This document shows positions 44,330 through 54,380 of a DNA stretch of 64,000 bases, in pieces (the first letter of the stretch is position 1; every line of letters starts with the position of its first letter). Location of the stretch: positions 2,728,001 through 2,792,000 of the forward strand of contig NZ_CP129963.1 of the NCBI RefSeq assembly GCF_030503615.1. The letters are read 5' to 3'. The notes beneath the pieces are model-generated. The model was not told the DNA's origin. It saw nothing but the letters and a program-made list of their open reading frames with translations, and searched no databases. The position numbers and the translations under genes were made by a program. This DNA comes from Sphingobacterium sp. BN32. Its GTDB lineage: Bacteria > Bacteroidota > Bacteroidia > Sphingobacteriales > Sphingobacteriaceae.

Positions 44330-45583
44330 TTAATGATTGTCTGAGCATACTAATTGACCTCTTTTCCATACCGCATGCGGCTCAAGACGCCCTTGCAGGT
44401 AGGTAATATTCTGATAGTTATCCGTCTGATAGATATTGAAATCCGCTAGCAAACCTGCTACCAATCGACCTCTATCATCTAAATTTAATGCTTTAGCGGC
44501 ACGGAAGGTGATGGCTGCTAAAACCTCCGCATTACTCAGTTTTTCCATGCTTGCTAATATGCTTGCGCTGGCGACTAGTTTACCCATTGGCGCAGATCCG
44601 GGGTTCCAATCTGTTGCAATAGCCAATGATGCTCCAGCATCTAAAAGGCGTCTCGCAGGGGTAAATGCACAGCCTATTCCTAAAGAAGCAGCCGGCAGTG
44701 CAACTGCGACCACATCGGAGGCAGCCAACAGTTGAATTTCCTCTTCCGTTGAAGCTTCTAGGTGATCTGCTGATGCAGCGGACAGCTCTACTGCCAACTT
44801 TGAACCTGAAGTTGTAAACTGGTCGGCATGCACCGTAAGATCAAAACCTAAAGCTTTCGCTTGTTCATAATACGGTTTTGCCTGCTCTGCAGAGAATGCG
44901 CTTCGTTCGACAAAGGCATCCACACGCGTCGTTAAGTGCTCTTCTTTAAGAATTGGGAATAGCTCTTTAGCAATCATATCGAGATATTCCTCGGCAGTAC
45001 CTTCATAATCCTTTGGCAACATATGCGCTGCTAAGCAAGTACTCAATAAATCAGCTTTACATTCATTATCAGCAGCAGCAATTGCTCTTAGCGTTTTTAG
45101 TTCTTCATCGACTGATAGACCATATCCACTTTTTACTTCAATAGTTGTAATGCCCTGGGCGAGCAGATAATTAGCACGTTCTACAGTTAACTGTTTCAAC
45201 TCTTCTTGCGAGCAGGCGCGTGTGTGCTTCACGGTGCTCCAAATACCACCGCCAGCCTCCGCAATTTCAAGATATGAACTTCCGGCATTGCGCATTGCGA
45301 AATCATTCGCGCGATTCCCTCCGAAAGCAATATGCGTATGGCAGTCGATGTAGCCTGGAAGGGCAACAAAATCTCCATTTAATTCAATTAGTTCGACTTG
45401 GTCCTTTAATTTTTGTTTGAGCGTATTATAATCAGAAATTTCCTTGATCAACTCACCTTCTAACCAAATGCCCGCAGAAGGTATCACTTCCAACTGCGAA
45501 TCTTTCAGTGCTCCTTTTAGCGGAAGCTCTGCCATGCTGACCAACTGCTTAAAGGGTCCAATTAATATACCTTGTTTTTCCAT
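44330..45583 (-). CDS. hutI: Imidazolonepropionase
   Basis: 417 residues, amidohydrolase fold. Metal site YIDCHTHIAFGGNR (His82, His84), EVKSGYGLSVDEELK, the metal-ligand HADQF and ATDWNPGSAP motifs are present. Opens the imidazolone ring to N-formimidoylglutamate. ATG at 45583 is 2 bases after hutH; an alternative ATG at 45592 would overlap hutH. Confidence 0.95.
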   Translation of the reverse strand: MEKQGILIGPFKQLVSMAELPLKGALKDSQLEVIPSAGIWLEGELIKEISDYNTLKQKLKDQVELIELNGDFVALPGYIDCHTHIAFGGNRANDFAMRNAGSSYLEIAEAGGGIWSTVKHTRACSQEELKQLTVERANYLLAQGITTIEVKSGYGLSVDEELKTLRAIAAADNECKADLLSTCLAAHMLPKDYEGTAEEYLDMIAKELFPILKEEHLTTRVDAFVERSAFSAEQAKPYYEQAKALGFDLTVHADQFTTSGSKLAVELSAASADHLEASTEEEIQLLAASDVVAVALPAASLGIGCAFTPARRLLDAGASLAIATDWNPGSAPMGKLVASASILASMEKLSNAEVLAAITFRAAKALNLDDRGRLVAGLLADFNIYQTDNYQNITYLQGRLEPHAVWKRGQLVCSDNH

Positions 45584-45585
45584 GT

Positions 45586-47151
45586 TTAACATTCAAAATA
45601 TGAAGCACCTGTTCCTAAATATTCTACTCCTTCTTGACGGGCAACCTGATTCGCTACCTCAACAAGCGCGCCTGATTTAACGAGCTCCAAGGCCGCATCT
45701 AGAAGGTCGGTCATTGGCTGATCCTCCTCGATATGTGGAATTGAGGCCCTAAGATGTTGATGTATCGCTTCGATAACGGCCGTTGATTTCAATGGTTGAT
45801 GGTAGTCCTTTGCTTGCGCAGCGCAAAGCAACTCGATACTTAAAATCTTGTCGACATTATCCAACACCTGTAATAATTTCCTTCCAGCGATAGAACCCAT
45901 ACTGACATGGTCTTCCTGACCTAAAGAAGTAGGAATACTATCTGCACTTGCAGGGAAGCATAATCCTTTATTTTCACTTGCGATGGCTGCCGTACTATAT
46001 TGCAGAATCATAAAACCAGAGTTTAATCCTGTAGATTTCATGAGTAATTTTGGAACGCCATTGGTTTCGCCTTCCAGAGATAAATATACTCTTCTATCCG
46101 AAATATTTCCCAATTCAGAAACCGCCAAGGTCGCATAGTCTAGCGGAAGAGCAATCGGCTGTCCGTGAAATGAGCCACCCGAGATTGTCAATTCGCTATT
46201 GATAATAATTGGATTGTCTGTCACAGCGTTGATCTCTGTCTCTATAATCTCTTTGAAATGCAACCACGCATTCCTGGACGCTCCATGAACCTGTGGAATA
46301 CAACGCAATGAATAGGGGTCTTGGACGCGAGAGCAGTTTTTATGTGATTCTAATACCTCCGAACCCTTTAGCAGGTTAAATATCGTTGAAGCGACGAATA
46401 CATTTCCTTTATATGGTCTTAACTGATGTAATTCGCTAAAAAACGGCTTGATAGAGCCGTTTAACCCTTCGATCATCAAGGTAGCGATTAAGTCTGCGCT
46501 GTCCATTAGTCGTTTCATTTCTACGACCGCCTTTACTCCATGGGCCGCCATAAATTGCGTTCCGTTGATTAATGCCAATCCTTCTTTGGCCCCCAGGTGA
46601 ATCGCTTCCATCCCGTACTTATTCAATACTTCTTGAGTCGCACATATTCTACCCTCATACCAAACCTTGCCTAGTCCAATTAAGGGTAAGAACAAGTGTG
46701 AGAGTGGAGCTAAGTCGCCTGAAGCTCCCACGGAGCCCTGCTTAGGAACAACGGGGATTACATCATTTTCAATATGCCAGATAATACGTTCTACTGTTGT
46801 GAATTGAACGCCTGAAAAACCTTTTGCCAGGGCCTGCACTTTCAATATCAGCATCAGCTTACTTAATTCGACGTCAATTGGCTCTCCTACGCCGACCGCG
46901 TGGCTTTTCAGAATATTTTCTTGCAGTTTCTTCGTATCGTTCGCACCGATTAAGCTCGTGCAAAGTGGTCCAAACCCTGTATTGATACCATAAACTACCT
47001 TACCGGCATCAACAATCTCTTGTACATACTGTGCGCTTCGATTGATGCTAGCAATAACTTCTTCGGTTAAAACGCCTTTGGTTTCACCTTTTGCAATTGA
47101 AACAGCAATAGAACTGCTCAATATATCTTGTCCGTAATTGAATGATTTCAT
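45586..47151 (-). CDS. hutH: Histidine ammonia-lyase
   Basis: 521 residues. Removes ammonia from histidine to give urocanate. The self-forming MIO cofactor triad Ala-Ser-Gly is at about 143-145 in GSVGASGDLAPLSH; YGINTGFGPL and FHGQPIALPLDYATLA are further signatures. First gene of hutHIUG. The start is taken at the ATG giving MKSFNYGQDIL; an adjacent ATG at 47154 and a TTG at 47172 are alternatives. Its upstream region carries two dyads shared with the divergent LysR gene. Confidence 0.95.
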   Translation of the reverse strand: MKSFNYGQDILSSSIAVSIAKGETKGVLTEEVIASINRSAQYVQEIVDAGKVVYGINTGFGPLCTSLIGANDTKKLQENILKSHAVGVGEPIDVELSKLMLILKVQALAKGFSGVQFTTVERIIWHIENDVIPVVPKQGSVGASGDLAPLSHLFLPLIGLGKVWYEGRICATQEVLNKYGMEAIHLGAKEGLALINGTQFMAAHGVKAVVEMKRLMDSADLIATLMIEGLNGSIKPFFSELHQLRPYKGNVFVASTIFNLLKGSEVLESHKNCSRVQDPYSLRCIPQVHGASRNAWLHFKEIIETEINAVTDNPIIINSELTISGGSFHGQPIALPLDYATLAVSELGNISDRRVYLSLEGETNGVPKLLMKSTGLNSGFMILQYSTAAIASENKGLCFPASADSIPTSLGQEDHVSMGSIAGRKLLQVLDNVDKILSIELLCAAQAKDYHQPLKSTAVIEAIHQHLRASIPHIEEDQPMTDLLDAALELVKSGALVEVANQVARQEGVEYLGTGASYFEC

Positions 47152-47187
47152 CATAAAATGCTTTATATCCAAATTTAGCCCCTATAT

Positions 47188-47226
47188 TTGATAATCAGTA
47201 ATATCAATTTTATCATCGACTGATAA
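47188..47226. promoter_or_regulatory. Two dyad operators between hutH and the LysR gene
   Basis: TTGATA-N8-TATCAA (47188-47207) and TTATCA-N5-TGATAA (47210-47226) are perfect inverted repeats of nearly the same half-site, 2 bases apart. They lie in the 77-base divergent gap, and the second ends 2 bases before the LysR start codon. Both contain T-N11-A-like dyads expected of LysR-type binding sites. Binding by the adjacent regulator is inferred. Confidence 0.65.
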
Positions 47227-47228
47227 CT

Positions 47229-48137
47229 ATGAATTATCAAATTGAGCTTAGACATCTGCAATATTTTAAGGTTCTCGCGGAGGAACTGCACTTTCGGAGG
47301 GCTGCTGAACGCTTATATATTGCTCAACCGGGGCTATCGAGACAAATAAAGCAACTGGAGGAATATTATCAGACTCCACTTTTTATACGAGATAAAAGAA
47401 ATGTTGCATTAACTGCCGCCGGAGCATATTTAAAGACTGAGGTAGATTTGTTGTTTAATCAGATGGGAATCATCAAAACGCAGATCGAGAAAATCGCTGA
47501 GGGAAAACTAACTTCGTTAAAATTAGGTTTCATTGGTTCAGCCGTTCAAGCAATTTTACCACAGTTGTTGGTTGAGCTCAAGCAGCAACAGCCCCTCATT
47601 GATATTACGCTAAATGAACTGACCAACGAAGCACAACTAGACATGCTTTTAAGAAATGAATTGGATTTCGGATTTGTCAGAATAAAGGATACGCCCAAAG
47701 GATTACGCGCTCTTCCGATTTTGACCGACCATTTTGCACTGGTCGTGCCAAAAACTCATCCTTTAGCGAAATCTAAAAAAGTGAATTTACAGGATTTCAA
47801 GGACGAATCCTTTATCCTCTTTTCTAAAGAGTATAGCAATTCCTATTATGAATTGGTCATGAGCATTTTTCAAGATCAGGGGTTTCAGCCGCATGTTGCA
47901 TTAAAAACCGTAAATGCGCTCAGTATTTTTAACTTAGTTTCTCAAGGCTTAGGAGTGGCGATTGTTCCTTCATCTTTAAAAAAAGGCTACCATACTCACG
48001 TAGACTTCCTGGAGTTACAGCATATCCCGCAACGCACGACACTTTCGTTATTATGGAATGAAAACAGCAGAAATCCAGGGATTGATCTGCTGTTAAACAT
48101 CGTTAAGAACATTGAGAGAAGAAATCTCAAGAAGTAA
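47229..48137 (+). CDS. LysR-family transcriptional regulator, probable hut regulator
   Basis: 302 residues. N-terminal winged helix-turn-helix (about 5-63: LRHLQYFKVLAEELHFRRAA, then RLYIAQPGLSRQIKQLE), and a C-terminal substrate-binding domain (about 93-295). Divergent from hutH with dyad operators in between. Hut operons of proteobacteria and Bacillus use HutC or HutP, so a LysR activator here would be a different control logic. Urocanate or histidine as ligand is inferred. Confidence 0.92.
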   Translation: MNYQIELRHLQYFKVLAEELHFRRAAERLYIAQPGLSRQIKQLEEYYQTPLFIRDKRNVALTAAGAYLKTEVDLLFNQMGIIKTQIEKIAEGKLTSLKLGFIGSAVQAILPQLLVELKQQQPLIDITLNELTNEAQLDMLLRNELDFGFVRIKDTPKGLRALPILTDHFALVVPKTHPLAKSKKVNLQDFKDESFILFSKEYSNSYYELVMSIFQDQGFQPHVALKTVNALSIFNLVSQGLGVAIVPSSLKKGYHTHVDFLELQHIPQRTTLSLLWNENSRNPGIDLLLNIVKNIERRNLKK

Positions 48138-48153
48138 GTAAGTTAGGAAACTC

Positions 48154-49416
48154 TTATTTCTCTTCCGTTTGATCGTCTTTATCTAAAGGCAACTCTTCAG
48201 ACTCGTTTACTTCTTTGTAAGAAACTTCGGTTTTGGGTTCGTTTGTTTTTTCGTCGGTTTTTACTTGCACATCCATCTCTACCTTTTTCTTGTTCTTTGG
48301 AAGCCGTACGATGCCCCATTTCATGAGTAATTCTTGCGTAGAATTCTTTTTTAGGTGCATTTTCTCAGGCTCTCCAATCAAAAAGCCCACGGCCGACATG
48401 CCAGGTGAAGCGTCAAAGATTACTTTTAACGTGGCAATAAAAGGTAATGCAAGGATTAAACCTGCTAGTCCGAAAAGCATACCACCGAGTAAAATACCTA
48501 TAATCGCCATGAGTGGATTAATACTAACCTTACTTCCAACGATATTCGGAGTGATAATGTTACCTTCTAAGAATTGAACAACCTGAAACCAAGCAATCAC
48601 TCCCACAGCATACCATGCACTATCTTTCACAGCAAGAGCAAATAAAGCCGGAAGTATAGATCCGATAGCAATTCCGATATAAGGCAATAGCATTAAGAGC
48701 GAAGCTAAAGATCCAAAGAACCAAGCGTATTCAATGCCCATTAACATTAAACCTCCTGTGTTCAACACAGCGACGATTCCCATTACGGTCACTAATCCGA
48801 CTAGATAGCTTTGTACAACCTCGTATATTTTGTTTAGCACCTCATTTACCTTGTGTTGAGGGGATTTACGAAATGCTTTGAAAAAGAATTCGCGGAAGAA
48901 ATCTCGGTAATACAGTAGAAAAAACACGTATAAGGGCACTAAAATAGCGCTTGCAAGCATATTACCAATCGATCCGAACATGCCTGTCACCATACCTCCA
49001 GCATTTTCTAATGCTTTGTTTCCTTGCTCTTGCAACTGTTGCATCACTTCAGAGCGTTGAATTCCGAACTGCTTCTCTATCCACTCTTGTCCGCGTTCTA
49101 AAACGGATAAGACCTTGTCGGTAATTGCACTCGCATCTTTCCCTATAATGATACTCTCATGAACGATAAACCAAATAAGTCCAGAAATAATGGCAATTGC
49201 AACAATCACCGCCAAAATCGATGAAAATGCCTTGCCTAGATGGAGTCTTTCAAAAAATCGCGCCAGCGGAAAAAGTGAAATCGCTAATAATATCGCGAAC
49301 AAGAGAGGGAGCAATACCCCCTGGGTTACATACATCAGTCCTATAATCAGGACAGTGGCAAAGAGTGAGGCTGCAAGTTCAAAGGAGTAGGGTCTTTTCT
49401 GCGAGCTGTTTTCCAT
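48154..49416 (-). CDS. AI-2E family transporter
   Basis: 420 residues with about eight membrane helices in the family arrangement: paired N-terminal helices, an amphipathic region (about 85-145), then the helix cluster ending in the signature GILLGGMLFGLAGLILALPF. A charged C-terminal tail (about 360-420, Lys/Glu/Thr-rich) is cytosolic. The family includes autoinducer exporters and Na+/H+ antiporters; the substrate is undetermined. Six bases downstream of the MFS gene. Confidence 0.88.
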   Translation of the reverse strand: MENSSQKRPYSFELAASLFATVLIIGLMYVTQGVLLPLLFAILLAISLFPLARFFERLHLGKAFSSILAVIVAIAIISGLIWFIVHESIIIGKDASAITDKVLSVLERGQEWIEKQFGIQRSEVMQQLQEQGNKALENAGGMVTGMFGSIGNMLASAILVPLYVFFLLYYRDFFREFFFKAFRKSPQHKVNEVLNKIYEVVQSYLVGLVTVMGIVAVLNTGGLMLMGIEYAWFFGSLASLLMLLPYIGIAIGSILPALFALAVKDSAWYAVGVIAWFQVVQFLEGNIITPNIVGSKVSINPLMAIIGILLGGMLFGLAGLILALPFIATLKVIFDASPGMSAVGFLIGEPEKMHLKKNSTQELLMKWGIVRLPKNKKKVEMDVQVKTDEKTNEPKTEVSYKEVNESEELPLDKDDQTEEK

Positions 49417-49422
49417 AAAGTT

Positions 49423-50610
49423 TTATTCGTTGATTAATGTGTTTTTACGCCTTTTGTCCCAGTAAAGTACATATGCGAATGCCAGGAACACGATGATGGC
49501 ATCGCCATACATGATGTAAGGAATTCGTGTAATATGGTCATGGAAAATGTATCCTGCAAATAATGCGCCAGCTCCAATCCCTGCTTCAAGCGCTATATAC
49601 ATGGTCGCCATGGCTTTACCGCGATATTGTGGAAGGGAGAGATCGATGGTCCAAGCGTTTACTGCCGGTGAGAAAATTCCAGTTCCAATACCGTACAAGC
49701 AAGCACCGATAACTAAATTAAGAATCGAATCGCTATAACCGATGTAAAAAATAGAAATCGTGATGATGATTAATCCGACTTTCATCACGGAGATACGTCC
49801 ATATCGATCAGCAACTTTTCCTGATACAAACCGGATGGCTATGGACGCTAAGGTGTAAGCCAGGAAGAACATGCCCTTATTTGCGATGCCCAGATGGTCG
49901 CTCCAATCCGGAATCAAGGTTAAAATTACCCCATAAGCTGTGTAAGACAATAACGTCACGATTGCAGCAGGAATTACACGGACCTCAATAATATCTCTTC
50001 TGGAGATCTTCAGCATCTTTGGCGAAAAGCGTGCAGGGGTATGCAGCGTTTCTTTCATATTCATCACGATGATAATTGAAAAGAACGCAAAGGCTGAAGA
50101 CGCATAAAACATGCTGTTTAAACCGAAGTCCATGGCGATATAAGATCCAATTGCCGGACCGATTGCCCCGCCTATGCTAAAGCATAATCCATGCATCCCG
50201 AGAGCTTCGCCCCAACGAGTGGATGGAATAATATCTGCGATATAGGCTGAAGTCGCGGTTGGTTTAAATCCGGTAGAAAATCCGTGAACTAATCTTAGGA
50301 GAAAAAATCCAGAAATACTGGTCAAGATTGGATAGAAGAATCCACATAACACACAGACGATAGAACCGATCGCCATAACGGGAACTCTGCCCCATTTGTC
50401 GGTTAATCGTCCCGAGAAGGGCCGCGAAATTCCAGCCGTTAAAGTAAATAGAGAAATAATGAGCCCTTTATGTTCCGCGCCTCCCAAAGAAGATAAATAG
50501 GCCGGAAGCTCCGGTATGATCATATTAAAGCTCGCAGAAAACAGCAGAGAGCTTAAACAGAGCAAGCCAAACTGTAAGGTATATAACTTTTGATCTTCCG
50601 GGACGTCCAT
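49423..50610 (-). CDS. MFS transporter
   Basis: 395 residues, 12 membrane helices. The loop 2-3 motif GRLTDKWGRVPVMAIGS and its repeat GKVADRYGRISVMKVG are MFS motif A. Resembles drug-efflux-like members; the substrate is unknown. Middle gene of a three-gene minus-strand unit (SpoU methylase, MFS, AI-2E) with 5- and 6-base gaps. Confidence 0.88.
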   Translation of the reverse strand: MDVPEDQKLYTLQFGLLCLSSLLFSASFNMIIPELPAYLSSLGGAEHKGLIISLFTLTAGISRPFSGRLTDKWGRVPVMAIGSIVCVLCGFFYPILTSISGFFLLRLVHGFSTGFKPTATSAYIADIIPSTRWGEALGMHGLCFSIGGAIGPAIGSYIAMDFGLNSMFYASSAFAFFSIIIVMNMKETLHTPARFSPKMLKISRRDIIEVRVIPAAIVTLLSYTAYGVILTLIPDWSDHLGIANKGMFFLAYTLASIAIRFVSGKVADRYGRISVMKVGLIIITISIFYIGYSDSILNLVIGACLYGIGTGIFSPAVNAWTIDLSLPQYRGKAMATMYIALEAGIGAGALFAGYIFHDHITRIPYIMYGDAIIVFLAFAYVLYWDKRRKNTLINE

Positions 50611-50615
50611 GCTTT

Positions 50616-51371
50616 TTATCTTTTCAAAAGTCCTTGCCTAGCGACTTCCGAACAGAAAAGTGTTGTCGCGATCGCTACATTTAAAGATTCTGCCTTACCT
50701 ATTCGTGGAATCGTTACGGCCTGGTCTATCCGATCTAACAAAGTTTTCCGAATTCCATTTCCCTCATTCCCCATAAGAATCAATCCGGCATCAGAAAAGT
50801 TTGTTTCATATATGGATTTTCCATCGAGCAAGGCTCCAAAAACAGGAAGGGGTGATCCTTGTAGGAACTCGTCAATATCCAGATAATATATTTTGACACG
50901 CGATAGCGAGCCCATGGTAGCTTGTACTACTTTTGGGTTGTAACAATCTACCGTTCCAATAGAACAAATGATATGTTCAATTCCAAACCATTCTGCGGTA
51001 CGTATGATAGTACCTAAATTTCCTGGATCTTGAACATCGTCTAACACTATAGTATGTTTGTCTTCTAAAGCTTTTGCATCCAATTCCGCTCCCGCAGGCA
51101 ATTGAACCAACGCTAATGCACCTTGCGGATTCTTCAGTTGGCTAATTTTACCCAATTCCGTCTCGTTCAGTTCTTCGAGTTTTATATTTTGAGGGATTTT
51201 GCCCAATTTTGCAAGAGCATCTGCTGTAGCATAGATTTTTTGTATCTTGTAATTAGAGTGTATAAATTCTAATACTGATTTTATTCCTTCTACAACAAAC
51301 ATCTGCTGTTGGTTTCGGAATTTTTTATGCTGTAATGATGCGATTAGACTGATTTGTGCTTTTGACAACAT
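50616..51371 (-). CDS. TrmH/SpoU-family RNA 2'-O-methyltransferase
   Basis: 251 residues. N-terminal substrate-binding domain (about 1-95), then the SPOUT knot: VLDDVQDPGNLGTIIRTAEW (motif 1), LILMGNEGNGI (motif 2) and IPRIGKAESLNVAIAT (motif 3). Methylates a ribose in rRNA or tRNA using SAM. Divergent from tamL with a 7-base gap between start codons, so their promoters must overlap each other's coding starts. Confidence 0.93.
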   Translation of the reverse strand: MLSKAQISLIASLQHKKFRNQQQMFVVEGIKSVLEFIHSNYKIQKIYATADALAKLGKIPQNIKLEELNETELGKISQLKNPQGALALVQLPAGAELDAKALEDKHTIVLDDVQDPGNLGTIIRTAEWFGIEHIICSIGTVDCYNPKVVQATMGSLSRVKIYYLDIDEFLQGSPLPVFGALLDGKSIYETNFSDAGLILMGNEGNGIRKTLLDRIDQAVTIPRIGKAESLNVAIATTLFCSEVARQGLLKR

Positions 51372-51378
51372 AGGGTGA

Positions 51379-53727
51379 ATGACTAAAAAACGAAGTATTT
51401 TATTTTTTGCAAGTATAACATTTTTGTTGCTATTTTTTGCTTCCTGTCGTTCTGCAAAGTACCTGGAAGATCAACAAGCTTTGGTCACAGACATCGATAT
51501 TAATGGCGTCACTCCGGAGCTAAAAGAAAATACGCAGATGTATATCGCCAATGAAATCAGACCGAATTCTCCCCTCTATCTGACGATATACAACCTCTTC
51601 AATACGAAGGATGGACGCTATAAAACTGAAAGAATAAAAAATGTTGGTGAAGCTCCACGAATTCTCGACTCCGCGATGGTTGAACTTTCTGCTACTCAGA
51701 TACAACGCTATTTGCAGACCAAGGGATATTTTAATGCTTCTGTCACTCCATCGATAAGCATCCACAAGAAAAAAGCTCAGATTGATTTTAATGCCGTATT
51801 AGGGACACCATACCTTATCAACGAGATCGACCGTACCGTTAGTGATCCAAAAGTTCGTGAACTTTATGAAAGTAAGGTATTGCCGAAATCGACGATTCAA
51901 AGAGGAAAGCAATACGATGCTGCTGACTTTTATGCAGAACGTGAAAACATGTATACCCAAATGCGGGAGAATGGTTACTACGATTATCTCCGCCAATATA
52001 TGCGCGTTGGGCTTGATACCTTAGGAAAATCCTTTAGCACAGATATTAGATTGCAAATTAGCGACCCTTCAGATTCGACAAAGCACCAAATCTACACAAT
52101 CGACGAGGTGCATTTTCGCATTGAAGCCCCCGAGGAGGGCTTGAAGCGCAATGAGACAGCGCAATTTGACAGCCTAACCAAGATTAGCTTTACAGATGAA
52201 ACTGAACGCTTCAAATTGAGGCCGCTTGCTCGTTATGCGTATCTTCGTAGAGGACAAGTTTACAATAGCGACAATGAAGAGCTCTCCTATGATCGCTTAT
52301 ATGAAACTAACGGATTTAGATCCGTTAAGATCAATTACGAGAAAAAAGATTCTTCAAAATTAGACGTCTATTATAACTTGATTCCTCGCGCGGCGATGAG
52401 CAATCAGATTGAGGGTGAGTTTACATTTTCCTCCGGGATGAGCGGTTTCAATATTGGAAACACCTTCTCCCACCGCAACGTTTTTGGCGGTTCGGAAACC
52501 ATTGAGGTCAAACTTCGCTATGGGGTGCTTTTTGATACGCGACTGCCAGGTAATTTAGCAGATAAAATATTCAACAACGACTTGCAATTTGGTGTAAATC
52601 TATCTTTTCCACGATTATTAACGCCATTTGGAGTTCGCAGTGTCGGACGATACGGAATCCCAAGAACGACATTCTCTTCGAGCTTGCAGCTTTTCTTCCA
52701 AGATCAGACTTATGCAAACAGATACTGGATAAATAGCTTAAACTACATGTGGTATCAATCGAGCAATAGCTTACATAGCTTGACTCCTGTTGTGATTGAG
52801 TATAGAGATGGACACCTGAATGAAGCTTTTAGACAGCAATTACTGGAAGAAGGTTATCAACTATACGTCGAAAGTAACCACCGACAATATTTCGGATTGG
52901 GAGCACAATATGCTTACACCTTCAATTCTCCAAAACTGACGCGTAAAGAAACGTTTAATTATTTCCGCGGTGGTGTCGATGTTTCCGGGAACCTACTGGG
53001 GCTACTTGGAAATGTTGTCAATTTCAAACAAAACGAAAGTGGAGAGAAACTGATTTTCGGAGTACCATTCTTACAATATATCAAAGGGGAAGTTGATTAT
53101 CGATGGTATAAATATCTCGGAGGAAATAAGCAGTTTGTTTTTCGCTTTAACTCCGGAGTTGCTGTTCCTTACGGCAATAACTCGAGATTAATGATCTTTG
53201 AAAAGAGTTTCTTTGCCGGTGGTATGAATGGAATACGCGCATGGCAGGCAAGAACCTTAGGTCCTGGTGGCTATAATCGCGAGGTAGTACGCGAAGAGCT
53301 GAGGGTTAACTTAAGAAACCTAGATCAATTGGGAGAAATTAAGATCGAGAGCAATGCAGAATATCGTTTCAGGTTGTTGAACAATTTCTTTGGCGCGAAG
53401 CTAAATGGTGCAACCTTTGTTGATGCTGGTAACATTTGGAACCTCAGAGAGAACAACATTAACCTGGATGGCGAATTTAAATTCAACAAATTCTTATCTC
53501 AAATAGCGATAGGAACAGGTTTTGGACTTCGGGTTGATATGGACTACTTCATTATCCGTTTAGACGCAGGCTTAAAAGTCAAGGATCCGCAATTCAAAGG
53601 AAAGGAACAGTGGGTAATCCGAAGGCTATTTAACGCAAGTGAATTCAAACAAGTGTATTACGACGCCCATAAGCCCGACCGTTATAATTTTATGCAATAT
53701 AACTTCGGTGTGGGCATGCCTTTTTAG
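51379..53727 (+). CDS. tamL: Omp85-family outer-membrane lipoprotein, TamL type
   Basis: 782 residues. Lipoprotein signal with lipobox LFFASC (Cys23), two or three POTRA-like domains (about 40-330) and a C-terminal 16-strand barrel region (about 400-782) with terminal QYNFGVGMPF. The lipobox distinguishes TamL of Bacteroidota from BamA. It is thought to work with TamB in outer-membrane biogenesis, but no tamB gene is in the window. The stop overlaps the convergent gene by 4 bases. Confidence 0.85.
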   Translation: MTKKRSILFFASITFLLLFFASCRSAKYLEDQQALVTDIDINGVTPELKENTQMYIANEIRPNSPLYLTIYNLFNTKDGRYKTERIKNVGEAPRILDSAMVELSATQIQRYLQTKGYFNASVTPSISIHKKKAQIDFNAVLGTPYLINEIDRTVSDPKVRELYESKVLPKSTIQRGKQYDAADFYAERENMYTQMRENGYYDYLRQYMRVGLDTLGKSFSTDIRLQISDPSDSTKHQIYTIDEVHFRIEAPEEGLKRNETAQFDSLTKISFTDETERFKLRPLARYAYLRRGQVYNSDNEELSYDRLYETNGFRSVKINYEKKDSSKLDVYYNLIPRAAMSNQIEGEFTFSSGMSGFNIGNTFSHRNVFGGSETIEVKLRYGVLFDTRLPGNLADKIFNNDLQFGVNLSFPRLLTPFGVRSVGRYGIPRTTFSSSLQLFFQDQTYANRYWINSLNYMWYQSSNSLHSLTPVVIEYRDGHLNEAFRQQLLEEGYQLYVESNHRQYFGLGAQYAYTFNSPKLTRKETFNYFRGGVDVSGNLLGLLGNVVNFKQNESGEKLIFGVPFLQYIKGEVDYRWYKYLGGNKQFVFRFNSGVAVPYGNNSRLMIFEKSFFAGGMNGIRAWQARTLGPGGYNREVVREELRVNLRNLDQLGEIKIESNAEYRFRLLNNFFGAKLNGATFVDAGNIWNLRENNINLDGEFKFNKFLSQIAIGTGFGLRVDMDYFIIRLDAGLKVKDPQFKGKEQWVIRRLFNASEFKQVYYDAHKPDRYNFMQYNFGVGMPF

Positions 53728-54266
53728 ATCAAATCCTTAAGGCTCATAATGCTACTCTCAATCAATTGCTTGACGTCTAAGCCTTTGCTGTAGTTAAGGT
53801 ATAGGTAGACTGCTGCAAGAACCAAAAGTGTGACTAAGAAGCGTTTAAACTTATAGGCTATAAATAAGATCAGTAGCGGAAGTACAATCAGCAGAAAGCC
53901 AGAAATCTTAAAAGGGCTGATTCCTTTTTCAGTTACACGCAAGAAATACAGTTTACCGATTTCTTTCGCTGGGCTTTTGTGTTTAAAAAATACGAATGTT
54001 GATGATTCTATCGGATTTGCTGTAACAGCTACGCCGTCATTAAATTGAAGGTCTTGCTGGAAACCATTAATGGTGAATTTATAATTCCCTTGTATGTTGT
54101 TATTGGTTTTATCCAAGCTATCCACAGCAATAATCGCAAGTTTTCCGTTTTGGGATAGATTTTCTTTAACATCGAAATCTGCAATATTAAACTGCTGAGC
54201 CCACACACTTTGCCATAGCAATTGGGTTAAGCTAATAAACAACAATAGAGTGAACAGCTTTTTCAT
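53724..54266 (-). CDS. Secreted/membrane protein of unknown function
   Basis: 180 residues from the ATG at 54266, which starts a signal peptide (KKLFTLLLFISLTQLLWQSV, cleavage after WAQ). The longer frame to 54326 would spoil it. A periplasmic beta-rich part (about 25-115) is followed by two hydrophobic helices (about 118-160). No family recognised. Convergent with tamL and divergent from serS. Confidence 0.75.
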   Translation of the reverse strand: MKKLFTLLLFISLTQLLWQSVWAQQFNIADFDVKENLSQNGKLAIIAVDSLDKTNNNIQGNYKFTINGFQQDLQFNDGVAVTANPIESSTFVFFKHKSPAKEIGKLYFLRVTEKGISPFKISGFLLIVLPLLILFIAYKFKRFLVTLLVLAAVYLYLNYSKGLDVKQLIESSIMSLKDLI

Positions 54267-54344
54267 GATGCAATGATACAAAATTGCTAGGATTCTAAAA
54301 ATGTCATGGCGCAATTTCGACTTCATTAATTACCTAGGTCTTCT

Positions 54345-54352
54345 TATCTTTG
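54345..54352 (+). promoter_or_regulatory. Possible serS -7 element
   Basis: TATCTTTG, 28 bases upstream of the serS start codon, matches TAnnTTTG. No good TTTG was found at the -33 position. Confidence 0.45.
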
Positions 54353-54380
54353 TGCATTATTTTAACGAAAGTAAAGTTAT

